Below, piece by piece: positions 25,000 through 36,440 of a stretch of DNA of 64,000 bases. Below the pieces are notes generated by a model, which was not told the DNA's origin, did not search any database, and saw only the letters and a list, made by a program, of their open reading frames with translations. Made by a program: the position numbers and the translations under genes. Positions within the stretch are counted from its first letter, which is position 1. Every line of letters begins with the position of its first letter. Source of the DNA: Ganoderma boninense (Eukaryota > Basidiomycota > Agaricomycetes > Polyporales > Polyporaceae); contig CM035305.1 in the NCBI GenBank assembly GCA_002900995.3, forward strand, positions 4,868,908 to 4,932,907. The letters are read 5' to 3'.

Positions 25000-25410
25000 G
25001 ATCTGCGAGTCCTGCGCAGTGAGTTTCTTGAGTCGTGGAGGTCGTTGGGCGACCTGGGGACGTACGGCGGGGTGGAGGAGACGACGAGGTGGCGGGAGGA
25101 GGAGCTGCGCTGACGGCAACCGTCGACGCTCGACTCCATCCGCACATCCAATTCCCTCCACGTGGAATTACCGGTTATGGAAAATCACAACATTGCAGTC
25201 CGACATACGTTAATCACTGCACATGTTTCTCCTCTACCACCTTCCAGACCCCCAGGAATATTTATTTGGATGCCTATGTATGTCGGAGGCGGTCATAAGC
25301 CTGATTCTGGGCTGGGAACGGGGGCACAACAGCCTTAATCCATTTTGGGCTGGTATGTACTTATCAGGAATAAATAGCCGTATGTAACCCCGGCTCCGGT
25401 TTCACAGGAA

Positions 25411-28113
25411 ATGAGCTCATCGCCACCGCTCATGCTTTTCACCTCGACCACGACGATGAGCTCGTCCTCGACGTCTCTCGCGGCCTCCACCGACCACGCC
25501 TTCTTCTCCACCCTCAAGTTCTCCCCCGCGGGCTCGTCCACCCTCGTCACAGCGCGGGTTACCGCCGTCCCTGGACATCAGCATCTGCGCCCAGGCGCTC
25601 CGACGATCAAGGTCACCGCGCAAGAGGTCCCTTCCTCGACCCCCTCGCGCGACCTCGACGCGTTATCCAAGCGCAAGAGCACCGACAACCCCCCGCGCAA
25701 AGTCGCCAAGAAGCGACGCGTCTCCCCGCCCCAGGATGCGCCCGCCGAGCCCCGCACGCGTGTCTCACGCACCCCTGTAGCCTCCGGATCGAGCCGCTAT
25801 TGCTCTCGGGCGTCGTCGCTGCTCTCCGTGGACAGTGCGTCGGCGCCGAGCACGCGTGCGACGTCGGTGGCGAGCGTGCCTCCGACGCCGCCACCGCGGG
25901 AGTGCTGGATCGACGAGAAGGGAGAGCCTGCCGACGATTTTCTCAGCTCGGAGGCAGTCGTGCGGAGCCTTATGAAGGGATACAAACGACGTGAGTACCT
26001 CGACTACTGAAGTTTTCGCATCCTCTTCCTACGTTTTGTTGGTGTGGCGTGTTTCAATTTATCACCCCAATGAGCTGCTGATGCAAACCCTGGCCAAGTG
26101 GACTGGTGCGGTCGTGGACCATATTTCGCGTGCTCCCTCTGGGCACATGCGCATGTCAAAAACCATTTCGAGACGATTATTTTGTAAATTCCATCGCGGC
26201 TACCTCCTCGCAGCCTGCATATCTGCGTCTTGAAGCGTCAGATGCATAAGGTCGCTCGCGAGACTCACATTTCCAGGCATCTGGTATCACGTCTTCATTT
26301 GCTGTTGTATCTTGCGGTCCGCCACCGGATTGTATGCAGCAGATCTTAGATTGTTTTGGGTAGAATAATCCCGCGTTGAGGTTGCTCACGAACCTCCACC
26401 TAGATTTCAAAAACCCGCTTGATCCCGCAGACAAGTCCTTCGAGCCCCACCCTACAAGGTACCCTGTAGTCGACCTGCAGTATCCAAATACTGACGCGCA
26501 AGAGAGGTAGAGCAGTTTCAATATTTTTCCCGCGCATGTCTACTCACGAACTCTTCAAGATTTATTCTCCTGGCACCTAAGGACAAGGACCATTATAACC
26601 CCATCATGTGTCTCGAAAGCACGTTATATACCATTATTCAGTGTAGGTTGCCACATTTTCATATCAGGATGCACATCTTGACCAGTGCCAATAGATTATC
26701 TCACACCCAGACAAGCTTCGCTTTTCGGGACTCTTCCGAAGAAGACTATCACGGACGAGGATAAGGACGTAACGGAGGATGACGACGACTATGACCAGGA
26801 CCGCGCACCGAAAACTCCATACGACTTCGATCCCGCATCCCCATACCCGATTTCCGGAGCGCCGTCGCCTCTATCATCCGAAGTGTCTATACCATCCTCT
26901 GCAGTCTCATACTCATCGCTATCGTCGCTGCTATCGCGCTCCTCGTTCTCGGCCTCGTCGATGTCCCCTGCTCTCGCACTTTCCTCAGTTTCTGCTCTCT
27001 CCTGCTATGCGCGGAAGGAGACCGCGGACTCCCCGCCTCGTGTGGACTACCTGCGCCTGCTCCGGCGCGCGATCAAGCAGGAGAACGGCCCGATGTTCGT
27101 GCAGGTCATGGACGCCATCAACGCCCTGCTGTCGCTCATCAAGTACCCTCCCCTCTCTCTCGACCTGTTCGACCCGCTCCCTACCAACGAGATGCGCGCC
27201 ATGGTCCGGTCGTGGACGCGGATACCCAAGGACGTCGTGCACCGCATCGTGGACGAGACGTACCAACGCGCTGTTGGCCCGCACATCGACAAGCTGAAGC
27301 GCTACGAGGCGTTCTCGTCCGAGGTGTACGGAGAGCTTATGCCGGCGTTCGTCACGGATCTGATCGAAGCTACGGGCCTTACCGAGGAGTCGGTGTTCCT
27401 CGACCTCGGCTCCGGCGTCGGGAACGTCGTCCTTCAGGCCAGTCTGGAGACCGGATGCACGAGCTACGGGATCGAGATCATGCCCGGACCGGCGCAGATC
27501 GGACGGAGACAGCTGGAGGAGTTCAAGACACGGTGCAGGATGTGGGGCGTTCGGGCGGGGAAGGTCGAGCTGGAGGAGGGCGACATGCTGAAGAGTGCGA
27601 GGGTGGACGAGCTCGTGAAGACTGCCGACGTTGTGCTTGTGAACAACAAGGTGTTCCTCGAGTCGCGTGGGTGTTTTCTCTTGTTCTTCGTTCCGTGCAA
27701 TCCTTGTACTGATATGGCCGATGGGACTGTGGATAGTGAACGAGGCACTGAGACAGAAGTTCCTCGACCTGAAGGAGGGCGCGATCGTCGTCTCGCTCAA
27801 GTGCCTCATGGGCTCCGGCAGGGCCGTCGCCCGTGAACGCAGCTCGTCTCCGGCTCTGAAGGAGCGCAACGTAGGTGTCTTCCGTTCTTCCCCTCTTCCA
27901 AACATCTGAGCTTGGCCTTCGGATTAGCTCGATCATATTGGCGAGATATTCACCGTCACGGCGCGGCCGTACCGACCCGGATGCGTTTCATGGGGCGGCG
28001 CTGGAGGGGAGTATTTCCTGCAGCGCATGAACCGCGAGGACTACGCGCGCCGGAAGATGCTCTTCGAGAACTCGCGGGCTGGCTCCGCGAGGGTAACCCG
28101 CTCGCGTCGTTGA
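25411..28113 (+). CDS. DOT1: DOT1 histone H3-K79 methyltransferase
   Basis: Six exons (25411-25990, 26404-26506, 26560-26642, 26695-27666, 27737-27870, 27928-28113) give 2058 nt, 685 residues. The amino-terminal 190 residues are Ser/Thr/Pro-rich with a basic patch (RKVAKKRR), likely nuclear targeting and nucleosome binding. The conserved part begins FEPHPTRYPVVDLQYPN. The catalytic domain has YGELMPAFVTDLI, the SAM loop VFLDLGSGVGNVV (DxGxGxG), SYGIEIMP and the VLVNNKVF motif. The family end VTARPYRPGCVSWGG follows. DOT1 methylates Lys79 of histone H3 in chromatin without a SET domain. Intron 1 is 412 nt, the rest 52-70 nt. Its upstream neighbour SEC4 is divergently oriented, so the two share a promoter region of about 410 bp. 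Confidence 0.95.
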
Positions 28114-29560
28114 CGATGGCTGGGACGTCGTTCTCGGACTTGTGGCCGACAGGAGTCTCGTTTCTCGTGCTCGCTTTTGCACTCTCTACTCTGGATTTTC
28201 CAACCTACTTCCAAGCATCTGACGGTCAGTTTAGAGGGTTCTGTCTGGACGGTTGCCGCGATAGACCTTGCGGGAAGACTGTTGACGCTGTTTTTCCTCC
28301 ATCGTTCTCGAGCCATTATTAACTGACGCTGTATCGCAATCCTGGTTCCTGACATTTTCCATTGACCCGCCTCGGTGTTCCTGAACCCCTCTCCCCTCCT
28401 CTCCGTCGTCTATTGTCACTGGTTGGTGTCGAAAGCTGCATCTCCGTTATTCTGTCGCACCGCACCATCTCTGCTCATCTGCATCGCTGTTTCGCTCGTC
28501 GGTATCTTGTAGGAGTCTCCGGAATCTACCTGTCGTAATGTAGTGCACAAGGCGTGGTTGCGGATCCTGACAATCTTACATACATACTTAGCTTTAATTT
28601 TCTACCTTACTAGAAGCCGCTTAATAGGATTCGCCATAGCTTCGACATTTGCTCACCTGCAACGCGCACGTTCCCTCTGCTCCTTTTCCCGGTCTACTTA
28701 TACTCAGATGTTGCCTCCCAACAATATGTATGGTCCTTCTGCAAGCGCTCCTCCTCACCTCGTCTTCCACTCGGGCACGGGCGGCGCATAGCAGTACGGC
28801 ACATACGGCCGCCCTTCCGAGTCCTGCTGCTTCTCCGACCGCGAAGTTGTGTAAGGCCGCACTATCAAACGGGAGTGTCCCCCCGACGTTGAGGTGTTGA
28901 GGTCTGACGGCCGCAAGTCGCGTCTCAACGTGACAGCGCGGACCTCTCGCCGACCAACTCGGGCTCAAGGATACTTACGAACCGTCGAACGTCGCATCCG
29001 AGAAATCGCGTCTGGGTTCATGATCATGTTTGCAGGCACCGATACCGAGTCGGGAAGCTGAGACCCTTCAAGGTGAGGCTCTTCTGCTGCGACTCGCCCG
29101 AGTCTGGGGTTGAAGACGCCGGTTCCGTCGTGGCGTGATCCTTGCAATGATACCGGGTTGGAATGGAACTTCATCATGCTCTTCGTTAAGGGTTCCAGGC
29201 CACTGGCCGCTGGTGCTCGACTTGGATCCGGATCTAGATTCAGAGGCCGAAGAATTCGCGGTTAGGATCCCGGTCACTGGACTCGAATAGGTTGCAACGC
29301 CGCTCGTCGCTGCAGTACCGACTCGAGAGAGCTCGAGTCAAAGGTCCATCCATCGCGCTGGGGTCTGAAGTCTGTCCGTATTGAAAGGGAATCATCCACT
29401 CTTACATCTGCTTCGAAGTCCTTGTCCAGGTCTCGCCAACGCTGCTAGCTGATCGACTGACGCAAAATTAATTCGCGCGTGCACGTCTCGTAACATACAT
29501 GCTTTACACCAACCAAGTTGACGTACGCTTCCTGCAAGGGCAGTATGTGCCCTACACAGG
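28114..29560. other. Unresolved region, possible short minus-strand gene
   Basis: The first 400 bp are probably DOT1 3' sequence. On the minus strand a frame around 28790-28860 ends in RPYVPYCYAPPVPEWKTR and a stop, and around 29200-29330 a Ser-rich frame occurs. These look like pieces of a protein tail but could not be spliced to each other or to a start. No confident gene is called. Confidence 0.25.
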
Positions 29561-29566
29561 CTCGCG

Positions 29567-30735
29567 TTATCCTATCTGACTGTACGGCGGTGGTGCGGTT
29601 GAATGCCCAATGCTCGTACAACTTCGACAAGGGTCGCCACCGTCCAAAACCTGATGATCCGGCCCATCCGGCTCTGTTCCATCCGATTCTTGTGCTGTCT
29701 CCTCGACTGGATCTCTGACGGTGCGCGAGGGTCCAGTGAGGCCCTTCATGGCCCTCGGTCTTGCGACGTTGGCAGTACGGGCAAACGGAGACGATCGGAC
29801 TCGGGGCCATTCGTAATGTTTCACGAAGGGGGATATAGATCCGACAGGCAAGTCGTCCCACATCGTGACGGCCGGATCTGAGGTCGACTGCGCGAGCGTG
29901 GAGTCGCTCCCGGAGTCGAGTGTATCCCCATTGGCATGCTCAGGGCCAGATATCACGGGTGGTGAAATGGGATGGGAACTTTCTGCCCGCGACACAGTCA
30001 GCTGGGACGTAACTTGCGCGAATTGAATGTGGTACAATGGTGGCTCACCGAGATATGCGCTACGCTCTTGCGACTTGGAGATATTTGTGGGCTGTACCGT
30101 TGCTCTGGCGAGCCGGCGCCTCCGATACCGGCGGAAAACTCCCAACGATATCATGGCCAGCGCTGCACAGAGAGACAAGGTAGTGGCTAGTGCGACAAGA
30201 ACACGATGGTGATCAGAAGTGCCCGACGACGCGGATAACCCTGCCGACGGGGATGGGAAGAGGGTCGTCGGCGGTGAGGATAACGGTAACGATACAGACG
30301 AAACTAGTGCTTATAGCAACGTACTTGTCAGAACTCCGTATTCCGAGTCGATATGGAAACCCGAAATTTAACTTGCCTGGCTGAGGCTCTGGTATGGTCA
30401 CGGTGAACACAATTACCGTGGGCACAGTGATCTCTGCAAAACACGACTTGAGAACCCTTTGCTTCAATAAAGTGGTAGTTATATCAGGGCACACCTGTGA
30501 CTCTGAAAGGGGGTGGTTTACTTGTTCCGTGCTCCCATGGAAGGCCCTGGCCAGGTACTGTAACCGCGGTAGACTCCGCCTGGAGGATTGTGGTCGTTAT
30601 TACTAGTCAGATCCCGGTCAGGTCTCAGTGAGACAGAACTGACAAGCTAGCCCTGGGCATACCAGTATCAGAAGTAATCGTGGTGACACGGAGCGACTGA
30701 GACTGTGAGGCAGGGGCAGTGAGCGAGACTGACAT
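29567..30735 (-). CDS. PPPYS-tail single-pass membrane protein, paralogue 2
   Basis: Exons 30663-30735, 30495-30602, 30377-30433, 30049-30303 and 29567-29982 give 909 nt, 302 residues, with the same exon phases as the gene at 15564-16736. The outer part has LRVTTITSDTG and EITVPTVIVFTVTIP. One helix (VLVALATTLSLCAALAMISLG) precedes RRYRRRRLARA. The tail has VGSISPFVKHYEWP and ends STAPPPYSQIG. The intron between the last two exons is 66 nt with no stop codon and a length divisible by three, so retention would insert 22 residues without shifting the frame. The intron before 30303 uses a GC donor (CAG|GCAAGT), as in its paralogues. Start and function are inferred from the paralogue comparison. 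Confidence 0.8.
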
Positions 30736-30838
30736 AAGGAGGTGCAATGTGAGGCAGCGGAGGTCACAGTATGACTGTAAAGTGACCGATTGTGTAGTGA
30801 AAGCTGTGGGGATGACGGTGCTCCTGTCCTTCATCTCC

Positions 30839-30849
30839 CCCTCTTTAAG
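30839..30849 (-). promoter_or_regulatory. Conserved CTTAAAGAGGG core-promoter motif
   Basis: The minus strand carries CTTAAAGAGGG about 105 nt upstream of the paralogue start, aligned with the motif at 16850-16860. Confidence 0.45.
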
Positions 30850-32460
30850 TGCTCAGATGGTGATGAATAGTAAGTATGATTACACTCACGAGCTGTGAAT
30901 GATATGAGCAAAAACTGATAGGTACCCGGCCGGGGTAATGCGATCTTGAAGGTCCGACCAACCAGCCATGCAGACATTTGGTCGCTCCAGCGTTCGAGAT
31001 ACACTTGCCTTGTGTCTAGCGTAACCTGTATTTCATCGGAGAAGAGTGATATTGCTTCAATCGCCCTTGATTCACCGATGGATCGAAAGCTCTCACTTGA
31101 ACTGCCGCACCTGGGACGGTTAGAAGGACAGAACCTAACAATAACAACGACAACTACACCTTGATCCGGAGGATCCGAGGGTTTCATGACCGAATTCCCG
31201 CAGATATCTTTCCAAAAGCAGCTTCAAACGTGTTTCTAGGAAGCAGAAAGACGATGGAGGGCTGAATACTGGACGACGGGCAGAAGTATCAGCTGTGTCA
31301 CAGTTGAGATGAGATGTCGGGAGACTTCAGTCACCAATTATCCAGCTCGTGCCCCAACCATGAGCCCTCATTAACACCCTCGAACCGGCCATACTTATTC
31401 CGGTTGCCTTGGATCTGAAGCCGAATGACAGCCTGACTCTAGTGACGCGGCCGCAGAAGCAAGTTCCCGTGGGTCCCAGTAGCCAGAGATTTCGTTTCAA
31501 CGACGACATTGATTGGAGAGAATGTGCAAGACGAAGAAGTACTCACGAGTAGTTCGACGTTCAATGTCCAAATATACGAAACAGCCACAAACAGCATGAT
31601 CGACGTGGTTAAGTCCTCCAACGCCGCCGTCATTACTAGGTGGCACAAACCAAACAGAGGCAAATACATAAGCGCTCGTGATGGCCATTTGTCTAAATGC
31701 CGCTATTCTTGCACTCTGACGCTACGCTCAGGCTGACTCCTGCTTTCCACCTTCGCTCTCTTCAAAATATCTCGTCTTGTCCTTCATAGTCTGGAATGCA
31801 TCTGTGGTGTAGAATATCAAGATTCCTTTGACCCTCCGTCGACGCCGGTGAACAGAATGCGCTTCTCAGCGATGACGGTCATAAAATCGAGAGCTCGAGT
31901 TCAATCCCATTCCTCTAAGGTTTCTCTCGGCCTGCTGTGAACGATACATGGCTACTTTTATAGCCGTAGCCAACACACTGTCCTCTCGCACTCCAGGTGA
32001 CTGCTTATTGAGGTTGCGGTGCCCTCCGTGCCCCTCCGTCCATATCCATTCCAGCGGTGACCGGTGAGTTATCAACAAGCTTTCGTACTGCCTTCCGTCG
32101 CCTGTATTCGTTATATCACACCGCACGGTCTCGCACGGTGCGGTGGGCCGCTAGACATGCGTCGTGATTGGCTGCAGACACATTCGTCGCTGAGGTTCGT
32201 CTCTACTTTCTGTGCACTCTTCTAGAGTCCTCCTGTGCGTGCCTATATTATCTAGGCGCTGCACACTCCTGATGTCGGCTTCTTACCTCCGAATCCCTGC
32301 AGTAGCTGCTTTGGAATCCAAACATATATGAAATGCCTGCCAATCCGCGTGTCTCCGTGTGTACGTCTTTTCTCAGGCCCGCGACTTTTACTTAAGCCTC
32401 GTCATCGACCCCTCAGCCTCGTTCGGTCCATCAACTTGAACGACGTCTACTTACATCGAC
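30850..32460. other. Mostly non-coding, one candidate minus-strand exon
   Basis: A minus-strand frame at 30900-31060 encodes VTLDTRQVYLERWSDQMSAW and KIALPRPGTYQFLLISFTA between plausible acceptor and donor sites, like a beta-sandwich exon, but no gene could be built around it. From 31200 to 32460 nothing convincing was seen. The last 200 bp are presumably the promoter of the next gene. Confidence 0.3.
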
Positions 32461-33589
32461 ATGGGTCAGTTCACCGACGAGATCCCGGACAACCTCATCC
32501 CGTGGATCCGCAAGCAAGAGATCTTCTTCGTCGCGACCGCCCCGCTCAGTGGCGACGGGCACGTCAACGTCTCGCCTAAAGGCGTGCGCGGGTCCTTCGT
32601 CGTCGAGAGCAAGACCCGCGTCTGGTACGAGGACCTCAGCGGCAGCGGTCGGTCCTCATGTCCTCTTCCTCCCTCCTCAACGCCGCTGACCAGCCACACT
32701 GCGCCAAATGTCAACGTCAGGCGTAGAGACGATCGCGCACCTGAAGGAGAACCGGCGGATCACGATCATGTTCTGCGCCCTCGAGGGCGCGGCGCGCATC
32801 GTGCGCCTCTTCGGGACGGGCACCGTGCACGAGTTCGGCACGCCCGCGTACGCGCAGCTCGTGCCCCCGCACAAGCGCCTCTCGGGCTCGCGCGCCGCCA
32901 TCGTCGTCGACGTGCACAAGGTCGGCTCCGTGCGTCTCCCCCCTTCCTCTCTTCCCTTCATGACTCATATTCACCTTGATCCTCGTGCTCGCCCGTACCG
33001 GTATTGTGATCGCGGGGCGGCAGTCGTGCGGGTACGCCGTGCCGCTATACACGTTCCAAGCACACCGCACCGCGCTCTTCAACTGGTCCGAGAAGATGGA
33101 GGCGCGCGATGCCTCCACCACCACCACCACCACCTCCTCCTCCTCCTCCTCCTCCTCCTCCTCCGCCGCTGCCGCCGCCTCGTCAACGCCCCCCCTTTCC
33201 GACTCCAAGGCGCCCACAGAACGCAGCATGAAAGTGGTGGTGGGTGCACTGGAACCTGCGCTCGCTCGACGGCCTGCCCGCGCTCGCGCGCACGCACACG
33301 TCGCGGACGCGGTCCCGCGCACGGGCGAGGACGCGCGCGCGCGCCAGCGGGGCGTGCGCGAGCCCCCGAGCGACGGGAGCGCGGTGATTCTGGGGAACCG
33401 CGTGCCGAAGGCGGGGGTGTGGGAGCGGGCCAGGTGGGTGCTGGAGGGGGCGAGGAGGGAGGAGGCGGCGAGGCTGGGTTGGCGTTCGCGCTGGGCGTTG
33501 TGGTCACAGCGGTGGTTTGTGTGGTCGTTGGTGTTGTGGAGGGGAGGGAGGCGTATGCGCTGCGATGGCCAGCCAGCACGGTGCTGTAG
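32461..33589 (+). CDS. FMN-binding split-barrel protein (pyridoxamine 5'-phosphate oxidase-like)
   Basis: Exons 1 (32461-32647) and 2 (32721-32929) are clean and encode MGQFTDEIPDNLIPWIRKQ, the FFVATAP..GHVNVSPKG strand-loop, VWYEDLSGSGVETIAHLKEN and ITIMFCALEGAARIVRLFG, the signature of the PNPOx-like flavin-binding barrel. Exon 3 starts at 33024 (SCGYAVPLYTF). After TALFNWSEKMEARDA a CCA/CTC microsatellite follows. Beyond it, expected family motifs occur in different frames: NLRSLDGLPAL in one, and a C-terminal hydrophobic helix (GLAFALGVVVTAVVCVVVGV) in another that stops at 33589. Fungal relatives share this helix as a tail anchor. The 3' part is either frameshifted or has unrecognised introns. 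The reaction is unknown for this subgroup. Confidence 0.75.
33116..33182 (+). repeat. CCA/CTC trinucleotide microsatellite in coding sequence
   Basis: Six CCA/ACC units run into about ten CTC units and then GCC-rich triplets, translating to Thr, Ser and Ala runs. It sits where the reading frame of the split-barrel gene is lost. Confidence 0.8.
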
Positions 33590-33679
33590 TCGGACAGATG
33601 AGACACTGGTGGACGGCTGGAAACATCCCGAGAAGTAATGATGCATATGTGATATATGTAAACTAGTCCTTTTCATGCT

Positions 33680-34040
33680 GCCTGTCCATTCACGCTCTCG
33701 CCATCCTCGCTCTCGCCATCCTCGTCGGGGCCCCCGTGAACCTGGAAAGCAGCAGCGCCTGCATCGCTCCTTGCAGCTGGCCTTGCAGCTGCTCTATTCG
33801 CTCCTCCAGCTTCGTGAGGCGCTTGTCCGTCGTCTTCTGCTCCGTCTCGGGCTCTGGCTGAGGGTCTGGGACCAGCCGCTTGCACCGGACGAGCGGGTGG
33901 GTGTAGACGTGTCGGCGCAAGCCCGCCATTCCTGGGTCGTCGGGATCTGGCCCCTTGGCACCACGTCCACAGCGCGTCGGGCACGTAAAGTCCGCTACGG
34001 AGTAGCGGCAACAGCAACAGTCTGTCAGCAACATCACACT
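33680..34040 (-). pseudogene. 3' fragment of the EF-hand/Cys-cluster gene family
   Basis: The minus strand encodes FTCPTRCGRGAKGPDPDDPG, RRHVYTHPLVRCKRL and the coiled coil LTKLEERIEQLQGQLQ, matching the last exon at 14871-15202. Similarity continues into about 40 bp of the preceding intron, so it arose by DNA duplication rather than a retrocopy. Near the end a small tandem duplication of GGCGAGAGC-type units shifts the frame, so the terminal SVNGQAA falls in another frame. No upstream exons are present. It lies tail to tail with the split-barrel gene. Confidence 0.85.
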
Positions 34041-34181
34041 ACAGGCAGAGCCCGGTATGTCGACGAGAGAAATGAGGTAGAATATCGTGCCCCAAGGTTT
34101 CCTTGAGGGATATTTTGTCGTGGCTCTCGTGCGACGCGATAATCGACGTTTTTGGGGTATTTCTAGACGATTGTCGAGGGA

Positions 34182-34617
34182 GGGAAAGGTTAAGTAGCAC
34201 GTTGCGTTTCCCGTGATGGTTCGCTGGTCCAAAATGCTACGTTTCTGGCCAATTTCCGGATAGAGGAAAGTTTGCTGGCGAAAGTTTACCTCTGTCGGCA
34301 ATTTCCGGTGCACACAAAGGCAGCCTTTCCCTGCCACACTTTGTCGCAACGCGACATCCTCGTGCCAGGTAACCTTTCCACTCCCCGGAAACATCTGAAA
34401 AAGTATGCCTTTTATTGACGACTTTTATGAACAGGGAAATCCTTGGGTTGTATTACCTTTCACCCGTAGAAAAAGCCATCGATAAAGGAGTCCTTTGTCA
34501 AGTATTTCTCGTGTCCATAAAGGTTAGCCATCGGATGGATTTCCAGGCCCCAGACAAATCCCCGAGAAAGGTCGCCTTTCCCTGTCCCGAACAGGCCAGG
34601 GAAAGGCAACCTTTCCC
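34182..34617. repeat. Cluster of GGGAAAGG / CCTTTCCC motifs
   Basis: Five exact 8-mers occur, at 34182, 34324, 34575, 34599 and 34610, in both orientations, plus a near match at 34373. The last two form a perfect hairpin (GGGAAAGG-CAA-CCTTTCCC). The function is unknown. Confidence 0.6.
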
Positions 34618-35516
34618 GGTGGCGGAAAACTCTGAGAACGCGGCGCGACACAGCGCTGCGCCTCGCGGCCTCGCACGACGCCACACGGCGTCTGCTATCC
34701 CGACCCCCCGCCTCGCGGCCTCGCGGTCCACTGCCATACCCTATAGTACGTCCCCTCTGCACCGTCGCACATGGTGACCTCTCGCGTGCCCCTCAGCGCG
34801 CGCCCTGGCTTATTCTATCCCTGCAGATCACGCCGCCTCTCCGCCGCCTCTCCCGTTTGTCCCCGGTCCGCCCCGAAGTTCACCACTCGATTGCATCCCC
34901 GCAGTCCTCACCCCTACAGCGTGCCGCCGCATGGCACCCGCCTTTCGCCCGCGGCACCCCCCTCCCCGCCCTCTGAGTGCATGCCATCACTCGGCTGTTC
35001 AATGTCCGCCATCGTGCCCACTGCCACGGAATGTCGGCCGCGCACACCTGCCCCCTCTTGCGGGTGCAGAGGCTCGGGGCACCCTCGAATTCTCATCCCG
35101 CGCCGCGCACGGTCCCCCTGTGCCACCCAAGGTCTGCGCTCTAGTACACAGCCTCGAGTATCGCCGCTCACAGCCTCCTTCAGGTGGTCATGGGGGCCCA
35201 AGCATGCGCGACTCTGTGCATTGTCCGCACAGTGCGGGGCCCCTCCGCCCTGGGACAGCAAGGCACGCCACCCCACAACACTGAATCTAGACCGCACGCA
35301 TAGCTAGCGCGAAGCCGTTGCGCTCACCACGCAAGGTCAGGCAAGGTCGCGCCAGATTGTACGCCATCGTACGGGCCGCCTGTCCCACCCCACGGGAACG
35401 TACAACGTGTAATGTCGAGCCAAGGCCCGCCACGCTGTATGATGCCCACGTCCTTTGGAAACGGGCTGCGTGCCGCCCTGAGACGTCGCGCGCATGTTAT
35501 GTTGTCGCCTTCTTTG

Positions 35517-35610
35517 CGCCTCCCTGCTCGCGCCTCCCTGCTCGCACCTCCTCGCGCCTCCTCGCTCGTGCCTCCTCGTACCTCCTCGCTCGTGCCACCT
35601 CGTACCTCCT
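35517..35610. repeat. CCTCCTCG-type minisatellite
   Basis: About seven imperfect 12-15 bp units built on CCTCCTCGCTCG/TA follow one another without interruption. Confidence 0.75.
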
Positions 35611-36440
35611 TCCGGGAGGTTTCGATGTCGTTTCTGCGCTGCTCACGGCTTCGTACCATATACTAAAATCCAACATGTCGACGTGCTCTACCATTGCCTC
35701 CTCAACAGCGCGGCCCGACGCGAAGACGCACCTGAACCCGCGCGGCATGCTGGCGAGTGCTCACTGGCTATTCCACCACTTCGTAGCTCCTAACGTCTCG
35801 TCCAGCGACCTCGCATGCGGCCGCAAGCCTGGCGGGCCGCAGCTCGACACGCACGGTCCCGTTCGGCGCGCCCAACGCCGTCTGCTCCCTCCTCTCCCTG
35901 CCCCCCTCGCGCCTCGGACCATGCCACCTCAAGCTTACCCCGACAGAGCATACGCTTGCGCTTCACCTGCTCACCGTCGTCGGGTCGTTCGTCGCGTCCG
36001 CGCTAGTGCTGCGCGCGTCGAGGCGCGTGCTCGCGCGGCAGTCAGCGGAGGTGCCCGACGCCATCTTGTTCCACGTAGAGCCCGTCCGACCTGTGCGCAC
36101 GCTCGCGCTGGCCTGCCTGTGTCTGCGCGTGGTCGTGATGCCCCGCCGCACCGCGTGTCGCGAAATCCGCGCGAAGGTGAGCCAGCTCGCGCTGTGGCTC
36201 CACCTCGCGGTGCACCCCGCGCACGGTACATTGAGTCAGAAGTTTGTGGTACGTGCACCTGTTCCACGATTCAGAACCTAACATACAAGACCCCGCAGAG
36301 ACGGAGATAACACTCCTCGAGAACGAGCGACTAGATGTTGAACAAGCATAGGACATTATTTGTAATATACAATATACGGTACAAGATGACTTTGAGATTC
36401 GAAGCGAATACATTCCAGCGCAAGATATACAATGATATGC

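Larger units (their letters stand above)
34041..36440. other. Repeat-rich region without a confident gene
   Basis: There is no supported gene. Open frames between 35318 and 36310 are long mainly because the sequence is GC-rich. One of the three plus-strand frames there (around 35860-36180) encodes TVPFGAPNAVCSLLSLPP and a hydrophobic HTLALHLLTVVGSFVASAL, perhaps a relic of a membrane protein. Two repeat structures are listed separately. Confidence 0.4.

Noticed and set aside
32717..33676. Long minus-strand open frame opposite the split-barrel gene
   Set aside because: It mirrors the coding strand codon bias, contains low-complexity runs from the microsatellite and has no family features.
33690..34394. 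Extension of the EF-hand fragment upstream to a 234-codon frame
   Set aside because: Only the part up to about 34040 matches the family; the rest is unrelated, and the intron remnant lies in between.
35318..36310. Long plus-strand open frame of 330 codons
   Set aside because: It is rich in Arg, Pro and Ala, crosses a minisatellite, starts without context and has equally long frames beside it. This is what GC-rich non-coding DNA gives.
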